Shown: positions 50,634-62,510 of the stretch, one piece after another | Position numbering within the stretch: position 1 is the stretch's first letter | Layout: each line of letters opens with the position of its first letter | Assembly: GCA_013399875.1 (NCBI GenBank) | Contig: VXAZ01008028.1 | Coordinates: 124,001 to 188,000 of the forward strand | Length of the DNA: 64,000 nucleotides | From: Gymnorhina tibicen | Lineage: Eukaryota > Chordata > Aves > Passeriformes > Artamidae | Direction of reading: 5' to 3' | The notes under the pieces: generated by a model | Seen by the model: only the letters and a program-made list of their open reading frames with translations | The model's database searches: none | What the model was told of the DNA's origin: nothing | Program-made: the position numbers and the translations under genes

Positions 50634-52285
50634 GTACAGACCTAAATTCTGTTCACCCTGAAGTTTAGGTCACCCAGACCAACCACAGCATAAACTGCAT
50701 GGCACAAACTCTGCTGTCCTGCTTATCTGGATTCCTGTATTCCTTTCTGGCCCAAAGAAGATAAAAAAACACAGCAGAAAAAAAAAAAATCCAAAGCAGA
50801 CCAAAACAAACCAAACTTCAAATTGTCTTTAAAGTAGAAGAAAACATCATCAATTTATAGATATAAAATATGTCATGCAAAATGCAAGCGACGCTGAAGA
50901 CAAACTGCTTTAGCACGTGTCATTCAAGAGCCACAACCTTATGAATCAGAACCAGGGATCTTCTTGCAAGCAAGAACACTTTCAGATATTCCTGGCCATC
51001 CATTTTCCAAAACAAACAGCTGTGAAATTCCCACTTTCATGAACGCAGATACTGCTGGTATCTATGTCAGCAGTAGAAGGTGGTTTTTATTTTTTATTTT
51101 ACAGAGGCTGGACCATATAAAAATCACTTTAAAAAGAACAACCAAAAACTACCACGTGAAGTGTTGATTCTATCTTGCTAATGTATCAGCTGGTGGAGCT
51201 CATCCAACCTGAGTGAGCGTGTAAGAACTAAGCCAGGCCAAATAGCAGCCGGCACAGCTTCCTACCCTCCAAAGCAAGGATTAAGCAAGGACCAAGTTTT
51301 TGAACTTCTCAAGTTTCCAATTTGGCTGCAGTTCTGCTTGCTGGGCAGAAAATCTGTGCCTGGCCCCTCAGAAATGTTTAAAACCACTTCCACTCAATGT
51401 CCCCATGGTTTGATTAGTGGTATTTAAAGGTCTTTTGTATTTTTACAAACCAGTAGGCAGCACTACTTTAAAAAATGTGTATCCTATTGTCAAACTGAGA
51501 TGAAAATGATACAAACCCACCAGATTTATTGCACATTCCCAATACTCTATGACTTTACACTGTGAAGACTAGAGACAGCTCTGTGTGCCAGGCTGGTAAA
51601 TAATAGCTCTAGAAACTGAAAAACTTCAGTCTTAGGAAAGTTCAAGTCTGATCTTAAAAAAGAAAACCGTCACTCATACTTGAATCTACTTTCAGAGGGT
51701 GAGATGTCTCCCTATGCACCAAATACACCAAGTTTTGCACTAAAATGTCAAGAAGCCCAGTGAAAAGTCATGGAAGAGAGGGAAGAGTTAAGTGCAGCTC
51801 CATAAATGTTATTATCCCCAGCAGGAGGAAAGTAGGACCATACGTCACCTTGCCCAGCACCAGCTCCTGCTCCCAGAATGGCTCAATTTCAGTCAGAGCT
51901 GCTGGTGACGCAAATTAATAAGGAGAAAAATGAGTTGGCTGATGTAAATGGGTTGGCTTGTTTGTCAGCATGAATGCCTCATAAGATTAAAAGATCTCAT
52001 TCCCACTAAAGGCAGGAACTTTATTGTTATAAGTTACAGAAAGTGCATGAGATCCCTTTCATTTTAATATAATACTCAGTTAATTCAAAATGAAGGATTC
52101 AGTTGATACACACATAGTTCAGCTTTTGATGTGCTGTTGAACATTATCTTCTGCTGTTGTTCATTTCTACTTTTGTTGTGCAAAGAATAAATCCTGTATA
52201 TCTGCCCAACCCTGCTCATCTTTCTAGTCTTCTCTTTTTCTGCGTTTTTTTATTAATTCTATCCCGTGTATTTATAGTGATTATT

Positions 52286-52302
52286 AAAAAAAAAAAAAAA
52301 AA
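52286..52302 (+). repeat. A17 homopolymer
   Basis: Seventeen A residues follow 'tatagtgattatt'. There is no recognisable retroelement on its left side. Confidence 0.9.
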
Positions 52303-53876
52303 TGTTACTCCCTCCCCCCAAAACTTTCATTTGCTCTCATATCACTCTGTTTCCTTCCTTGCATTAACATCAAACAGTTTGTCTGTGAAGACAGCGGCTC
52401 ATCAAAATCACTTGGAGTAATTTCAATTTCACACTGATCACGCAGATCTGAAACCTCTCCAAGCAGAGATTTTCATCATAAGAGAAAATTTGGTCTCCTG
52501 TTGCGGTTGTTGATATTTCAGCTCTGTCTCTTGTTAGTTCTTGGAACAGATGTGTCATGGGAGCTTACCTACAAAATTGAATTGATTGCAACAATGATTC
52601 AGGATTAAACATGATTATTGTATTTCCTTCCAAGTAGCATTTGTGCTGCATTTTTTTTCCCCCTTTTTTATTTTTTCCCACTCTCTTCACTTGTACTTGG
52701 AAATCTGGCCATTTTGAAGAGTATAAAATGAGTTTCTGGTTTTGTCCCATCTTCCCACTGCTTCTTTTGCCCCTTTTCTCCTGTTGTTTTCCTGTTATTA
52801 ATTCTCTCGCAGTTGCACCTGGAGTCTTCAATCAAGACCAGAGGAGCAGTGATGACAGGCAGTGCACAGGTTGGGAACAGCTCTCCAGTACAAAAACAAA
52901 GGCACAGAAAAGGGAGCAGAAAGACTTTATGAATGTGTCTCAGCTCTTCTGAATTTTCTGGTCATGCTCTGTCCGTGTTTTTTGACTGTACTATTGGCCA
53001 CACACAGGTTTGGATATGTCTTCTGTAGACTGTGAGATCACTGACAGAGATGAAACCTTTTTTTTGCACATTCTGAGCCATTATAGGAATAAAAATCATT
53101 AGTTACACATAGAGCACAGTAACTAAGGTGACTAAATTTTATCATAAGAAAATATTTACTCCTTTCAACTAACTCTGTAAAACTACCCCAAACCAATTCA
53201 ATATATTGATGTGAAGCAATTCTTCAGAGATTTTCTTCATCATGGAACAATATGAAATTCTTTAGGTGTTATGTACATAAATTCAACATTTCTTCAGATT
53301 TTTCAGAAGTACTTTTGGTTAACCTAAAGCACTTTGGACATGTGTTCAAAAAGGCACATGTTAGGTACTACGGTAATGAAGAACCTGAAAAAGACAGTAA
53401 TGTTTAAGTCACCAGAAAGATGGAATTTTTGAGTAATTTAAGATGTTATTAAAAAAAATAAAAATAAGAGGATCCTGGATACCATGCATGAATATTAAAC
53501 TCTCTTCTGAATAATGGGTCTAGCCTACAAGTTAGGTGCAACTTCCATGGCCTGTCCTGAGCAGAAGGCAAATCTTGATGACTCCCAGTGGTCCCTCCCA
53601 GGCTGCGTGACTCAGAGTCTTGGATGCTGAGTTTATTCTTCAGCTCCTGCTCTTACTCAGAAAAGAAAATTATCTCCATTTTCTTCAGCTCAGAACTTAA
53701 TGCACTCAGCAAGGATGCAGAATAAACACCTGAGGATTCAAAACCTGATCTTTCTCCAGGAGAATGCACTGCACTGGATTATAACCATTCCTGGGTGGAA
53801 AGTGGAAAGGATATCCCTGAACTTTTCCTTTTGGGTTTGTTTCATTTCATATAATTCAATTAAAGATTAAACTGGA

Positions 53877-53891
53877 GGGAGAGAGAGAGAG
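53877..53891. repeat. Short GA run inside an inverted repeat
   Basis: A 'gggagagagagagag' run is flanked by 'gattaaact' on the left and 'agtttaaatc' on the right. These can pair as a small stem around the GA tract. Confidence 0.75.
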
Positions 53892-55160
53892 TTTAAATCT
53901 CTAGCCTAGCTGGTTCTTGATTTCATCTGGGAAAATTCTGATTTGTGTTTTTTGCTCCAGGGAATTTTACTGTATTTTATACACTCTGGAGGTAAAAATA
54001 AAGAGAACAAGGAAAAATGTATATATTGAATTTAAATCTTCAGACATTTCCTCACATCTCTACTGTATTTTTTTGTGAAATATGGCTAAATTCAGACCCA
54101 AACACACTATAAAGCAGAACTTTATCCTTCCTGATATCCCTAATTTAGAATATCTATCTACTAATATTGTGTTACAGCATAATTTTTCAATATGTGCTCT
54201 TCTCCTTCACATGACCAGAATAATTTTCCAGCAATAATATCCTTAACAAACAACAAATTTTCGAAAAGCATCTCAGCATAATCTGATTTCCCATTGATGG
54301 CTGTTACAGTACTTAATAATGAGGTGAACAGGAATACGGTTTTATATGGATTTCTTACATATAACATGAAATACTGACATTTCTAATCTTTAAAGACAAA
54401 TAGATACAATCAGGAAGAAGAAAGAGATATCAACTTAGGCTGCAGACTGAGAGATATTTGTCCTATAAAAAACACCAGAAAACACACAGGGAACCATACG
54501 TCGTTTCCAAGGGGTAAAGTAAGCAGCTCTTAAAATGCTGGCATAAAGCTCTCTTCTTTTTAATTTTCACACTCCTCTCATCTTTTAGAAAATATTGCAC
54601 TAGGAAATGCTGGACTTACTTAAAAAAACATTGCAGTAGTGCTAATCCTGGCCTCCTTAGCTGCGGAAAGGCTTGAAAAAGCAAAACTCTTCTCACAAGA
54701 TGGAACATGCTTTACTCATCTATTTGCTCATCAAGCTTAATTTATCCTTCTGTGGAAGAGTTGATACAAAGTTCATTTTCACCTCAAAACAATCTTGACA
54801 GGCAGGAAAAATCACAATAAGTTTTTTTTTTAAAAAAGATCCTCCTGCTTCTTACTTAAGATGAAATATTTTGATGTTTTTGTCATCATATTTTAGCTCC
54901 TTATTTTCATTAAATGTTAGTCCCTCACCTGCCTTTGCATTCCCTAATATTCTCTCTCCTAATGCATGAAGATTAGGATTCACATCTCCTAACTTTATCT
55001 ACCTTCACACCTGAGCAAAACACCTCAGGGTCCTTTCTTTTTCTGTCAAAGGCAAAAATAACTATTTTAGAGCGTGATTTTCTTGCCCAAAGGTTGTTGT
55101 CTGCTTTAGGATGCAACTAGCAGCACACTACAGTCACTTGCTTTTCTTTTACTAAAAGAG

Positions 55161-55265
55161 GAGCCTTCAGTGACTCACTGTAATAATTTAAATATCTGCA
55201 CTGAAGAGTCTGACTGTTTGGTCAGGCAAACCTCATCCCTGACATCAGACTCGGGCAATGCTCAG
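55161..55265 (+). other. Candidate exon, unidentified
   Basis: A pyrimidine tract ('cttgcttttcttttactaaa') leads to an AG at 55159-55160, and the right side is a good donor (CTCAG|GTAATT, GT at 55266). The enclosed 105 bp is exactly 35 codons, phase 0 at both ends. It reads EPSVTHCNNLNICTEESDC, then RQTSSLTSDSGNAQ. The frame stays open far beyond the donor (to 55610, about 165 codons from 55110), the longest non-repeat frame in the window. A 102-residue frame lies antisense. Three cysteines and several Ser/Thr are visible, but no known domain is. Confidence 0.18.
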
Positions 55266-55653
55266 GTAATTCAACAAAGTTTTGGAGAATATCTGAATCT
55301 ATCAATAGCTTCCTTTTCCCAAAATACCACAGGGCTTGTTTTTGAGGAGGACAAAATCTCTGCAGAACCAATCCCAGTGATGCCAACAATTGTTCACCTC
55401 CCCCAGGAACATGAGACAACAGCAGCCACCGCCTTCCCACAGTGCACAGGAATAGCCAAAACTTTCCACAAGAGCACAAATCAGCACCCAAGCACAGAGC
55501 AGAGAGAGTATTCTCTTCAGAGCCTCTCATTTTTCCCAGTGTTATTTATTACTCCTCATTTTACATCAGTTTCGTTGGAGGATGTAGTTCCCTCAAATTG
55601 CTTTACATAGATATATAATCTATTTCCACCTATTTCTACTTCTTTCCACAGAA

Positions 55654-55755
55654 ACACTTGGGGACGTGGTTTAGTGGTGGACCTGGCAGTGCCAGGTTAA
55701 TGGGTGGACTTAATTACCTTAGAGGGATTTTCCAGCCTAAATGAGTCTATGATTC
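55654..55755 (+). mobile_element. CR1 LINE 3' end, sense
   Basis: It reads 'acttggggacgtggtttagt', 'ggtggacctggcagtgccag', 'gggtggacttaattacctta' and 'gagggattttccagcctaaa', ending 'gagtctatgattc'. Same subfamily as the copies at 60176 (+) and 19454 (-). It is 5'-truncated to about 100 bp. Confidence 0.92.
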
Positions 55756-58700
55756 AGTGTGGCTCACGTCTAAAAGCCCGGCTGTAAGAATACGGGGGTT
55801 TATTTCAATTTTTTATTCCCTGCGTACTCCTTGTATCCAGCAAAAAGCTGAGCAGAACAGTCTGTTGTCCTCAAGGCTTAATCCTGTTCCATTGCTACTG
55901 ACGAGCATAAGGTTTTCATTTTTATGTAGGACACAAACCAACCAGAAGAGTCTTTTCTGTGGTCAAAAGCACGAGCTACAAATTGCAGGGGAATGCAAAG
56001 AGCAACTGTTTAATGGAAAGTTAAAGCTGTAATAGCAGGTCATAAAACTTCTTCCAGCATAACCAGAATTTTGTTGTCACACGAAATTGCCCAAATAATT
56101 ATGACACCGTCAAGACAAGTGGTGTTGTCAGAGTAGGACTGAAAATTTAGTGGTTTTTACTTTTCCACTCATGTCAGTCATTGATTTTATTTTCCCTCTT
56201 ATCAGCTTCTCTCTAGTGAACTATTTATCAGATAAACAAGATTTCTCTCCTTTAACTTTTTTTCTTTTAATTGCCTGTGATTATTAGAGAAACACTTGTT
56301 TTCAGTCACTATTTGAGCAGTCTCTCAGCTAAACACTGTGGTTAACCCTCTTTATATTACAGCAATTTTACACACATCAGAAATGTCAATAAAACAAAAC
56401 CAGGCAGCTATAAGCTTCTCTCTGTTTTATCACATGCTGTATCCATGCACTGCAAAAGGTGTTTTTCCCTGTAAGGGCTGGGAACTGATAAGTTGCTGAC
56501 ATTTAAAGAGGAGGTTGCGTGGTCTAGGAGGGATGTGCTTTCAAATTGGAAATGTTGGTAACTGAGACCTCTGAAGATATGCAAGGAGTTTATGTGCTCA
56601 CAGATTGTCAATTGCCATTAGAAAAAGATTTAAGTACATCTAAAAGTATCTAAATTCACCAGATAATTCCATCAGGATCTCTTCTAAAAAAAGATCCATT
56701 CTCTCTCTGAGCCAGCAAAGGTACTATTAAATTTTTCAACCCAAACTAAAGTCCTTTCTTAGGTGATTAGCACATCTTTATAGGCACAATTCCTAGAAAT
56801 TTAATATCAAATAGTTTGCATGGTCAAATGATTTGCGAAAGTCAGAGGCAGCAGTTGTGAGATGCAGAAGATCTTTTGGAAGAGTATGAAATGCTAAGGG
56901 GCATCAAGAGGCTTTGGGGGTGTTGATGGGGAACATTGCTGGGAGGGAGAGATTTGACCACTACATCCTGCTTTTCACACCACCTGCCCAGGTGTGTCCC
57001 TGCAGCTGGATCAGGGGTTCTACACTGTTCATGCTCACAAAAACTCCACCTGCATGAACTGCACCTCAGAGAGGTCCTTCAGGCCCTTCGCAGACCCCGA
57101 CACCAGTGGTGAGTTATGACCCAAGGTGTGGAAGCCTTGGGCAAGTCTTCATAAACTCTCCCCAAGATCCTGGTCAGAAACACCCCCAGTTTCCACTGTC
57201 CCAGCCCAAGAAATATAACAGTAACAGTAAAAACAACAACAGCTACAACAATAATAATATACAGGGGATGGATTTCACCTGAGGTCACACTGATGTCTCC
57301 CAGTCGCCCTCCTTTGGTGTCTCTGGACTGTGACATTTTACTCCCATGATCACAAATAAATTAAGAATCAGCACTGTGCACAGGATATGAAAAGCAGTTC
57401 TGCTGAGAGGGGATTCCTCTGTGACATTTTCCTGCCAACACACAATTGCAACCTGAACACTGATACCTCTGGGAGACAGCCCTACCATGGCCTGGTTAGG
57501 ATAAACTTAGATTAAATGGAAACCCGTGACTTGAAGGTAACGGGACTTGGAATTCCTATTTAACTGGCAGAGGCCCTTAGCAGTTTGAAGATTCAACTGC
57601 AGGACCGATATTGATTCCTTAAAATCAGTAACAAAAAATAAAATTTAAAAAAAGTGTACAAGCAACGAGACAGAATAGGAAGCGGGGGTGGAGCAGATGG
57701 GGGATATGGTAGAGAGAGACCATCTTGAGCAAGAACAGGCAGTTCTGAGGAAGGGGAATGCTAAATTATACGTCTTCAGCTAGTCTGTGATGTCTGATAG
57801 ATGTTTCCTGGGAGTTATGCAACTCAGTAATTGCTGTTATTTTTTTCGTACCACACTGATTTTTATTAAACCATTCAGCGAATGCTAATTTCAGAGTTGC
57901 TTGTCCAATTAGTCACGACACTTCACAGGTATCTCTGCTAGTGAGCAGATCCTTCAGCCTTTGCTCATCCTGAGCAATGCTTTTACCCCCTAAAATAAGG
58001 CCTTGTGCTTCCCAGGGCAAAGCTGGTAGGATCTGCCTTTGACATTTCGCCATATACAAGTAATTTGCTTAGTCTTGGGGTCAATGTCAAAAAAGATGGC
58101 TCTTGTACGTGATATTCTTCATAACAAATAGGCACATTATCTTCAAATCTAAATTTTGATAGATGAAACAAACATCTTTGTTTATAACACTTAAAAACAT
58201 AGTATGTTTTCAGGGAAAAGGAGATAAGAAATTGGTATTTTCCTACTTTAACTAATTTAGATGTGGCTCTTACCAATATGCAGATTTCCTTTTGAAAGCT
58301 GAAAAAACCCCTTGCTAATTCTAACTGCCAAAAAACCCAATCCCAAATCCTCTTTTTGTCAGATTGCTGAAAGCAAGGCTTTTTTTAAGAAAAGGAACTG
58401 TTCAATAGAACATTTTCAAACAGCACTGTTAAGTCTGATAGCGGCATGCAATTCAATCTTTTTTTGCAGGTAGATATTGCACACAAAAATGATGTCTTAA
58501 CTGGCACAAAGAGAATGTCTAATCTATTGTATGTTTTAATAATTCCTAGTTTATTTAATTGAGTGCTGAACATTAATTTCTTTGTTCTACCTTTATGATG
58601 CATGATACAGTGGAAGTGGCATTTTATGGTATTTCAGTTTCTGTTGTCTGTAATGCTTGTAATGTATCTCACCTCAATTTCTGTATCTGTAAAACAAAGG

Positions 58701-59021
58701 GAATGGTTATGTTTATTTTCTCCTTTTAACAAAAATAATATTCCACTGATGAGAAGTGTTATATAGGAATCACTGTTCTTATCCCCAGAGAATTTTCTGT
58801 ACATTTGCATTTTAATTATGAAAATATCATCATGATTACTTGCAATTATTCCAGGACAAGATTATTTTCACACGCACATTGAATACATGAAATGTCAGGG
58901 ATTTGAAATACACCTTCCTTCACAAAAGTCCCTCAACACAAGTTCCAGTAGTTTATCATAGGATAAATTTTAGCCTCCATTGCTACCTGACTCAGCCTTG
59001 TTCCTTGTCATGTCACAAGAA
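55756..59021. other. Gene-free stretch with one exon-like segment
   Basis: About 3.3 kb. The exon-like segment at 56992-57108 is listed separately. On the - strand at 57079-57488 two frames include a very hydrophobic run (LYIIIVVAVVVFTVTVIFLG). That run is encoded by TTG/TTA/ACT-like simple DNA (about 57208-57262), so it is probably a low-complexity artefact. A 97-residue - frame at 57983-58276 has no motif. Confidence 0.5.
56992..57108 (+). other. Best candidate exon in the window, unidentified
   Basis: The acceptor ('cttttcacaccacctgcccag', AG at 56990-56991) and a consensus donor (AGTG|GTGAGT, GT at 57109) enclose 117 bp. One frame is open with phase 1 at both ends, the phase typical of exons for extracellular modules. 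It reads VSLQLDQGFYTVHAHKN, then STCMNCTSERSFRPFADPDT. Two cysteines sit in a C-x-x-C pair, with two N-x-S/T sites (NST, NCT), compatible with a secreted or ectodomain peptide. The frame meets TGA just past the donor, as for a real intron boundary. I cannot name the protein, and no partner exon was found within the window. A lone conserved exon of a large-intron gene, a dead exon or chance remain open. Confidence 0.28.
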
Positions 59022-59098
59022 TGTGGAAGGTGTCCCACCCATGGCAGGTGGTGGGAACTGGATGATCTTTAAGGTCCCTTCCAACCCAAACCATTCCG
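59022..59098 (+). mobile_element. CR1 LINE 3' end, sense, very short
   Basis: It reads 'tggaaggtgtcccacccatg', 'gcaggtggtgggaactggat', 'gatctttaaggtcccttcca' and 'acccaaaccattccg'. Only the last 77 bp of a CR1 remain, and the terminal octamers are lost. Confidence 0.9.
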
Positions 59099-59120
59099 TC
59101 CTCGTGCCTCGCCACGAGGA
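59099..59120. repeat. Perfect 8-bp inverted repeat
   Basis: TCCTCGTG and CACGAGGA are separated by a 6-base loop and directly follow the CR1 3' end. There is no T run after it, and no function can be assigned. Confidence 0.85.
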
Positions 59121-59889
59121 TGTGTCCCTTTCCTACAGTCCCTGGGCTTGCTCAGCCCAGCTGCTGACAGAAAGAGAGGATGAAGTCTGACAGACAACCT
59201 CCTCTGGATGCAGGTGTGATGTATTCCCAGAATTCCATCAGACTTGTGGATTAAGACAGAATATTGCTGAAAAAAAATTGTCTGTGCTTAAGCAATTAAA
59301 GATTGTCGCATAGTTTAGACCAAGCAGGGAACAGAAATTTGGTTGTACAGGTAGCAGAGAGTCAGATACCTTGAGTTTTGCCTCATTTTGCCATGTTAAA
59401 GATCTGCTGTTAGTAATGTTCTGTCTGCTTGCATCCCTGTGATTTCCTCCTTGGCAGTCACTCATCATACCACATTTCCCTCAGAAATACTGCTCAGCTG
59501 ACAGGCTCTGGTACCTTTCCATTGTCCTGTTTACTTTCTTCGAACAATATTTAATTTGAGGAGTTGACAGAGTGTGGACACCTATGAGCAAATCATCCTA
59601 AACTGCCTTCATCACCAAGAGTGAGAAAGAGGCATTTCCCATGGCTCAGTTAATCTCACATATTTCATGATTATGTGTGAGGACGTAATGAACTGGAGCT
59701 CAGCTGCACCCAGCAGTGTCATCTTTGACTGCAAGATTTACGTGCCCCCATTAGCCCAGATGAATGTGGGTGATTTCCAATCCTGGAGAAAATAAATCTG
59801 AAAACACAGCAATCCCGAGTGCCATGCATCCACATCCTTCAAATGGAGAGAGTGTTGGTATTTCGATAAACCAGTATTTAGATATACCA
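59121..59889. other. Gene-free stretch
   Basis: No recognised gene or repeat. There is a 76-residue - strand chance frame (59238-59468). Confidence 0.5.
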
Positions 59890-60046
59890 AGTAACTACAA
59901 GAACGTCAGCCTGACACTGGTTCTGAGGAAAATAATGGTTGACACAATATACAGCAGATTAAGACCTAAAACAAGATGCTATAAATCACATTTTCTTTTG
60001 AAAGTGATCCTATCAAGCTAATTTAATACCTTCTTTGAAGAAATTG
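59890..60046 (+). pseudogene. LINE reverse-transcriptase relic (CR1/L2-like)
   Basis: The + frame reads PSNYKNVSLTLVLRKIMVDT, then IYSRL and, past an in-frame stop, FNTFFEEIAHY. The layout NY..VSLT.VL.KIM...I..RL is the conserved start of LINE reverse transcriptase fingers in the CR1/L2 clade. The FEEI tail fits the later 'L(T)NLI.FFEE' motif, with the stretch between shortened or decayed. It is broken by a stop near 60021. It lies 130 bp before a CR1 3' end in the same orientation, so both may derive from one internally deleted insertion. Confidence 0.42.
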
Positions 60047-60175
60047 CACATTATTGAAGTGTACAGTGTCAGTTTTGCATACTGAGATTGCTACAAGGCA
60101 TTTCTTATGCCATCACACATTATTTGGGCTAAAAAAAATCAGAATAATCTCTAACTCATAGGAAGAATATATAAC

Positions 60176-60433
60176 AAGTAATAGAACAAGAGGAAACAGC
60201 ATCAGGTTCTGCCAGAGGAGTTTTAGGTTGGATATTTGGGAAGAATTCTTCACAGAAAGGGTTGGCATTGGCACAGCTGCCCAGGGAAGTGGTGAAGTCC
60301 CCATCCCTGGAGGGATTTAAGCCATGTGGATGTGGCACTTGGGGACATGGGTCAGTGGTGGCCTTGGCAGTGCTGGGGAATGGTTGGACTTGGTGATCTC
60401 AGAGGGCTTTTCCAACCTCAATAATTCCAAGAC
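60176..60433 (+). mobile_element. CR1 LINE 3' end, sense
   Basis: It reads 'caagtaatagaacaagagga', 'ttttaggttggatatttggg', 'agaattcttcacagaaaggg', 'gctgcccagggaagtggtga', 'gtggcacttggggacatggg' and 'gagggcttttccaacctcaa', ending 'aattccaagac'. The 3' UTR layout is complete over about 260 bp. The - strand frames of 60-63 residues over it are not genes. Confidence 0.94.
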
Positions 60434-62160
60434 TTTTTTCCAGCTGGTTCATAAACACACAGCATAGAAAATGTCAGTCTGAAAGGAAATACTTTGGCAA
60501 AAAGGCCAGCATCCATAAAGCAGCTCTTTTAAACATGTATATTGGGTAAGCGTTGCAGTATGCAGAGCCTGGTGAGTCCTACCTAAAGTACTGAAAGTGA
60601 AGAATGCAGAAACCATCCTGGTTTAAAATCTTACCAGGTAAAAACTTAAAAGATTAAAAAGAAAAGAGTTTTAAGAAAAACTTAAAAAGATTAACTTCTG
60701 ATGACAGTGTGGCTGTTGTGGCTTAAATCAGATGATGGTGACCTTTGTGGAGAAGTCTTTGATTCTCTTCAACACATACCTAGTTGGAACTATATTTTGC
60801 TAATTTTTTTTCCTCACAGAAAAAAAGTTCTTTTCTTTTCAAAGAAAGCTTTGTTTGATTTAAAGTTTGACAACATGAAGATCAGCTGCTCACTGTAATC
60901 CTTCAAAGCTTCAGTATAGACTTTTCTTACTGTGAGGAAATAAATTTGTGGAAATAAATTTGGCATTTTGGGAAACCAAAGTTATCAGAGTTTTCCCCCT
61001 AAATTAAATGCTAAGAAAATATTTATGAAATAACGTAATAAATATTTTTCCTCTCAAAGTAAACACTGACAATTTCCTAGCCAAGTCTGCTTGAAAATGT
61101 TGCAATTCAAAACAGGTAACATTTTTAAAACATTTATGTTGTATTTATTTTAAGGCAGAACTGACAGGAGGGAGGATTTTGCTTAGGTACACAGCATCAA
61201 AATAAAGAGTTTTGCTCTCAGTTACAGAAAGCTGTAGTAGGAAGATGTGGAGCACAGAAATCTTTCCAGCCTTGGATATATTCTATAAACTAAACCCTTC
61301 ACTTCTAGCTCTTAAAATATTATGGCACATTTATTCTTCATTTCTATGACAGAGGTGTTCACCTGGTGCATCATTTGAATAATATCTTGTCCTTCTTCAG
61401 AAAAATTATTATCCAGGCTCTGCCCAGGGGCCAGAGGTTTTTAGACAAAGACCAGAACTGACAGTGGCTGTTTCAGGCATGGAGCATCACAAGTCATCTC
61501 TAACCGTGCTGGGAACACAGAGAGTGGCAAGAGCCTCCTCAATTTGCTCTGAAATGTTTTAAAATACAGAAACCTGATGGTTGCCAGACTTCATTTTCTC
61601 TACCTATCTGCATTTCCCCACTGTTTGACATTTAATGGTGTTGATGTCAAGGTGCTCTGTGTTTCAGGAGTTATTCTTAAATATTCCAACTTTAACACAG
61701 ACAGGAGCTCACTGGTAACACAGATCCCTGATTTCCTTCTTATTTTTATGCTCAGAGCCATTAACTCTGTGCCTTGTACCGGTGGCATGCTTGTGAGAGT
61801 AAGTTTAAATGCCTGCAGCAAGGCCTCAGAGTAGAATCAGAAGCCTTGGCGAAGTCACAGTGCAATAATAAAAAAAGCCAGAGGCATGAGAACAGCTGTA
61901 GCCAATATTAAACACTCAGCCATCAATTATTGATGAAATATGCTCCTTGTGCTTGCGTAAGAATGCTTTTTAGGATCTTATTATTTAGAATTCTTAGTAA
62001 GGCTTTGTCAAATAAATACAGCTTCCTGCAGTTTGCATACTTCAGAAGTTTATCAGAAACCTTAGGTTGTTTAATGTTTGGGTATTTTTTTAGCTTATCT
62101 GAACTCACTGACTCAAATAATCTGCTGCTAAAACCAAAGCTGTGAATACAGGACCATATT
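60434..62160. other. Gene-free AT-rich stretch
   Basis: No recognised gene. Overlapping frames at 61577-61834 on both strands and at 61923-62145 on both strands lack motifs. Nothing else is seen. Confidence 0.5.
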
Positions 62161-62510
62161 CACAGAATCAACAAATCACAGAATGGTTTGGATCTTGTTT
62201 CACCCCTGCCACAGGCAGGGACACCTTCCTCTATCCCAGGTTGCTCCAAGCCCCATCCAACCTGGCCTTGGACATTTCCAGAGATGGGGCAGCCACAGCT
62301 TCTCTGGGCAGTCTCTGTCTAACCACTCTCACAGTCAAGAGTTTCTTCCTAATATCCCATCTAAATATACCCTGCTTCAGCCTAAAGCCACTGCCTCTTG
62401 TCCTGTCATTCCAGGCCCTTGCCCAAAGTCCCTCTCCAGCTCTCTCAGAGCCCCTTTAGGCACTGGAAGGTGCTGGAAGCTCTTCCCAGAACCTTCTCTT
62501 CCCCATACTT
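62161..62510 (-). mobile_element. CR1 LINE 3' end, antisense
   Basis: The + strand reads 'aatcacagaatggtttggat', 'caggttgctccaagccccat', 'ggacatttccagagatgggg', 'cagccacagcttctctgggc', 'agtttcttcctaatatccca' and 'ctttaggcactggaaggtgc'. A segment just after the start ('ggaagggaccttaaag...') is deleted or replaced. The 105- and 113-residue frames are LINE translations. Confidence 0.94.

Larger units (their letters stand above)
49784..55653. other. Long gene-free AT-rich stretch
   Basis: About 5.9 kb. It contains two splice-flanked open segments (50392, 55161), an A17 run (52286) and a short GA run (53877), listed separately. The 103-residue frame at 52641-52952 has an internal ATG at about 52728. 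That ATG begins a hydrophobic, signal-like stretch (MSFWFCPIFPLLLLPLFSCC), but upstream is a T-rich low-complexity run and no conserved domain is visible. Confidence 0.5.

Noticed and set aside
52641..52952. 103-codon + frame with a signal-peptide-like stretch
   Set aside because: The hydrophobicity comes partly from a T/C-rich low-complexity run. There is no domain, no splice support and no cysteine pattern of a known secreted family.
57079..57488. - strand frames with an apparent transmembrane segment
   Set aside because: The hydrophobic run is encoded by simple TTG/TTA/ACT-like DNA, and the frames shift relative to each other. Better splice grammar exists on the opposite strand.
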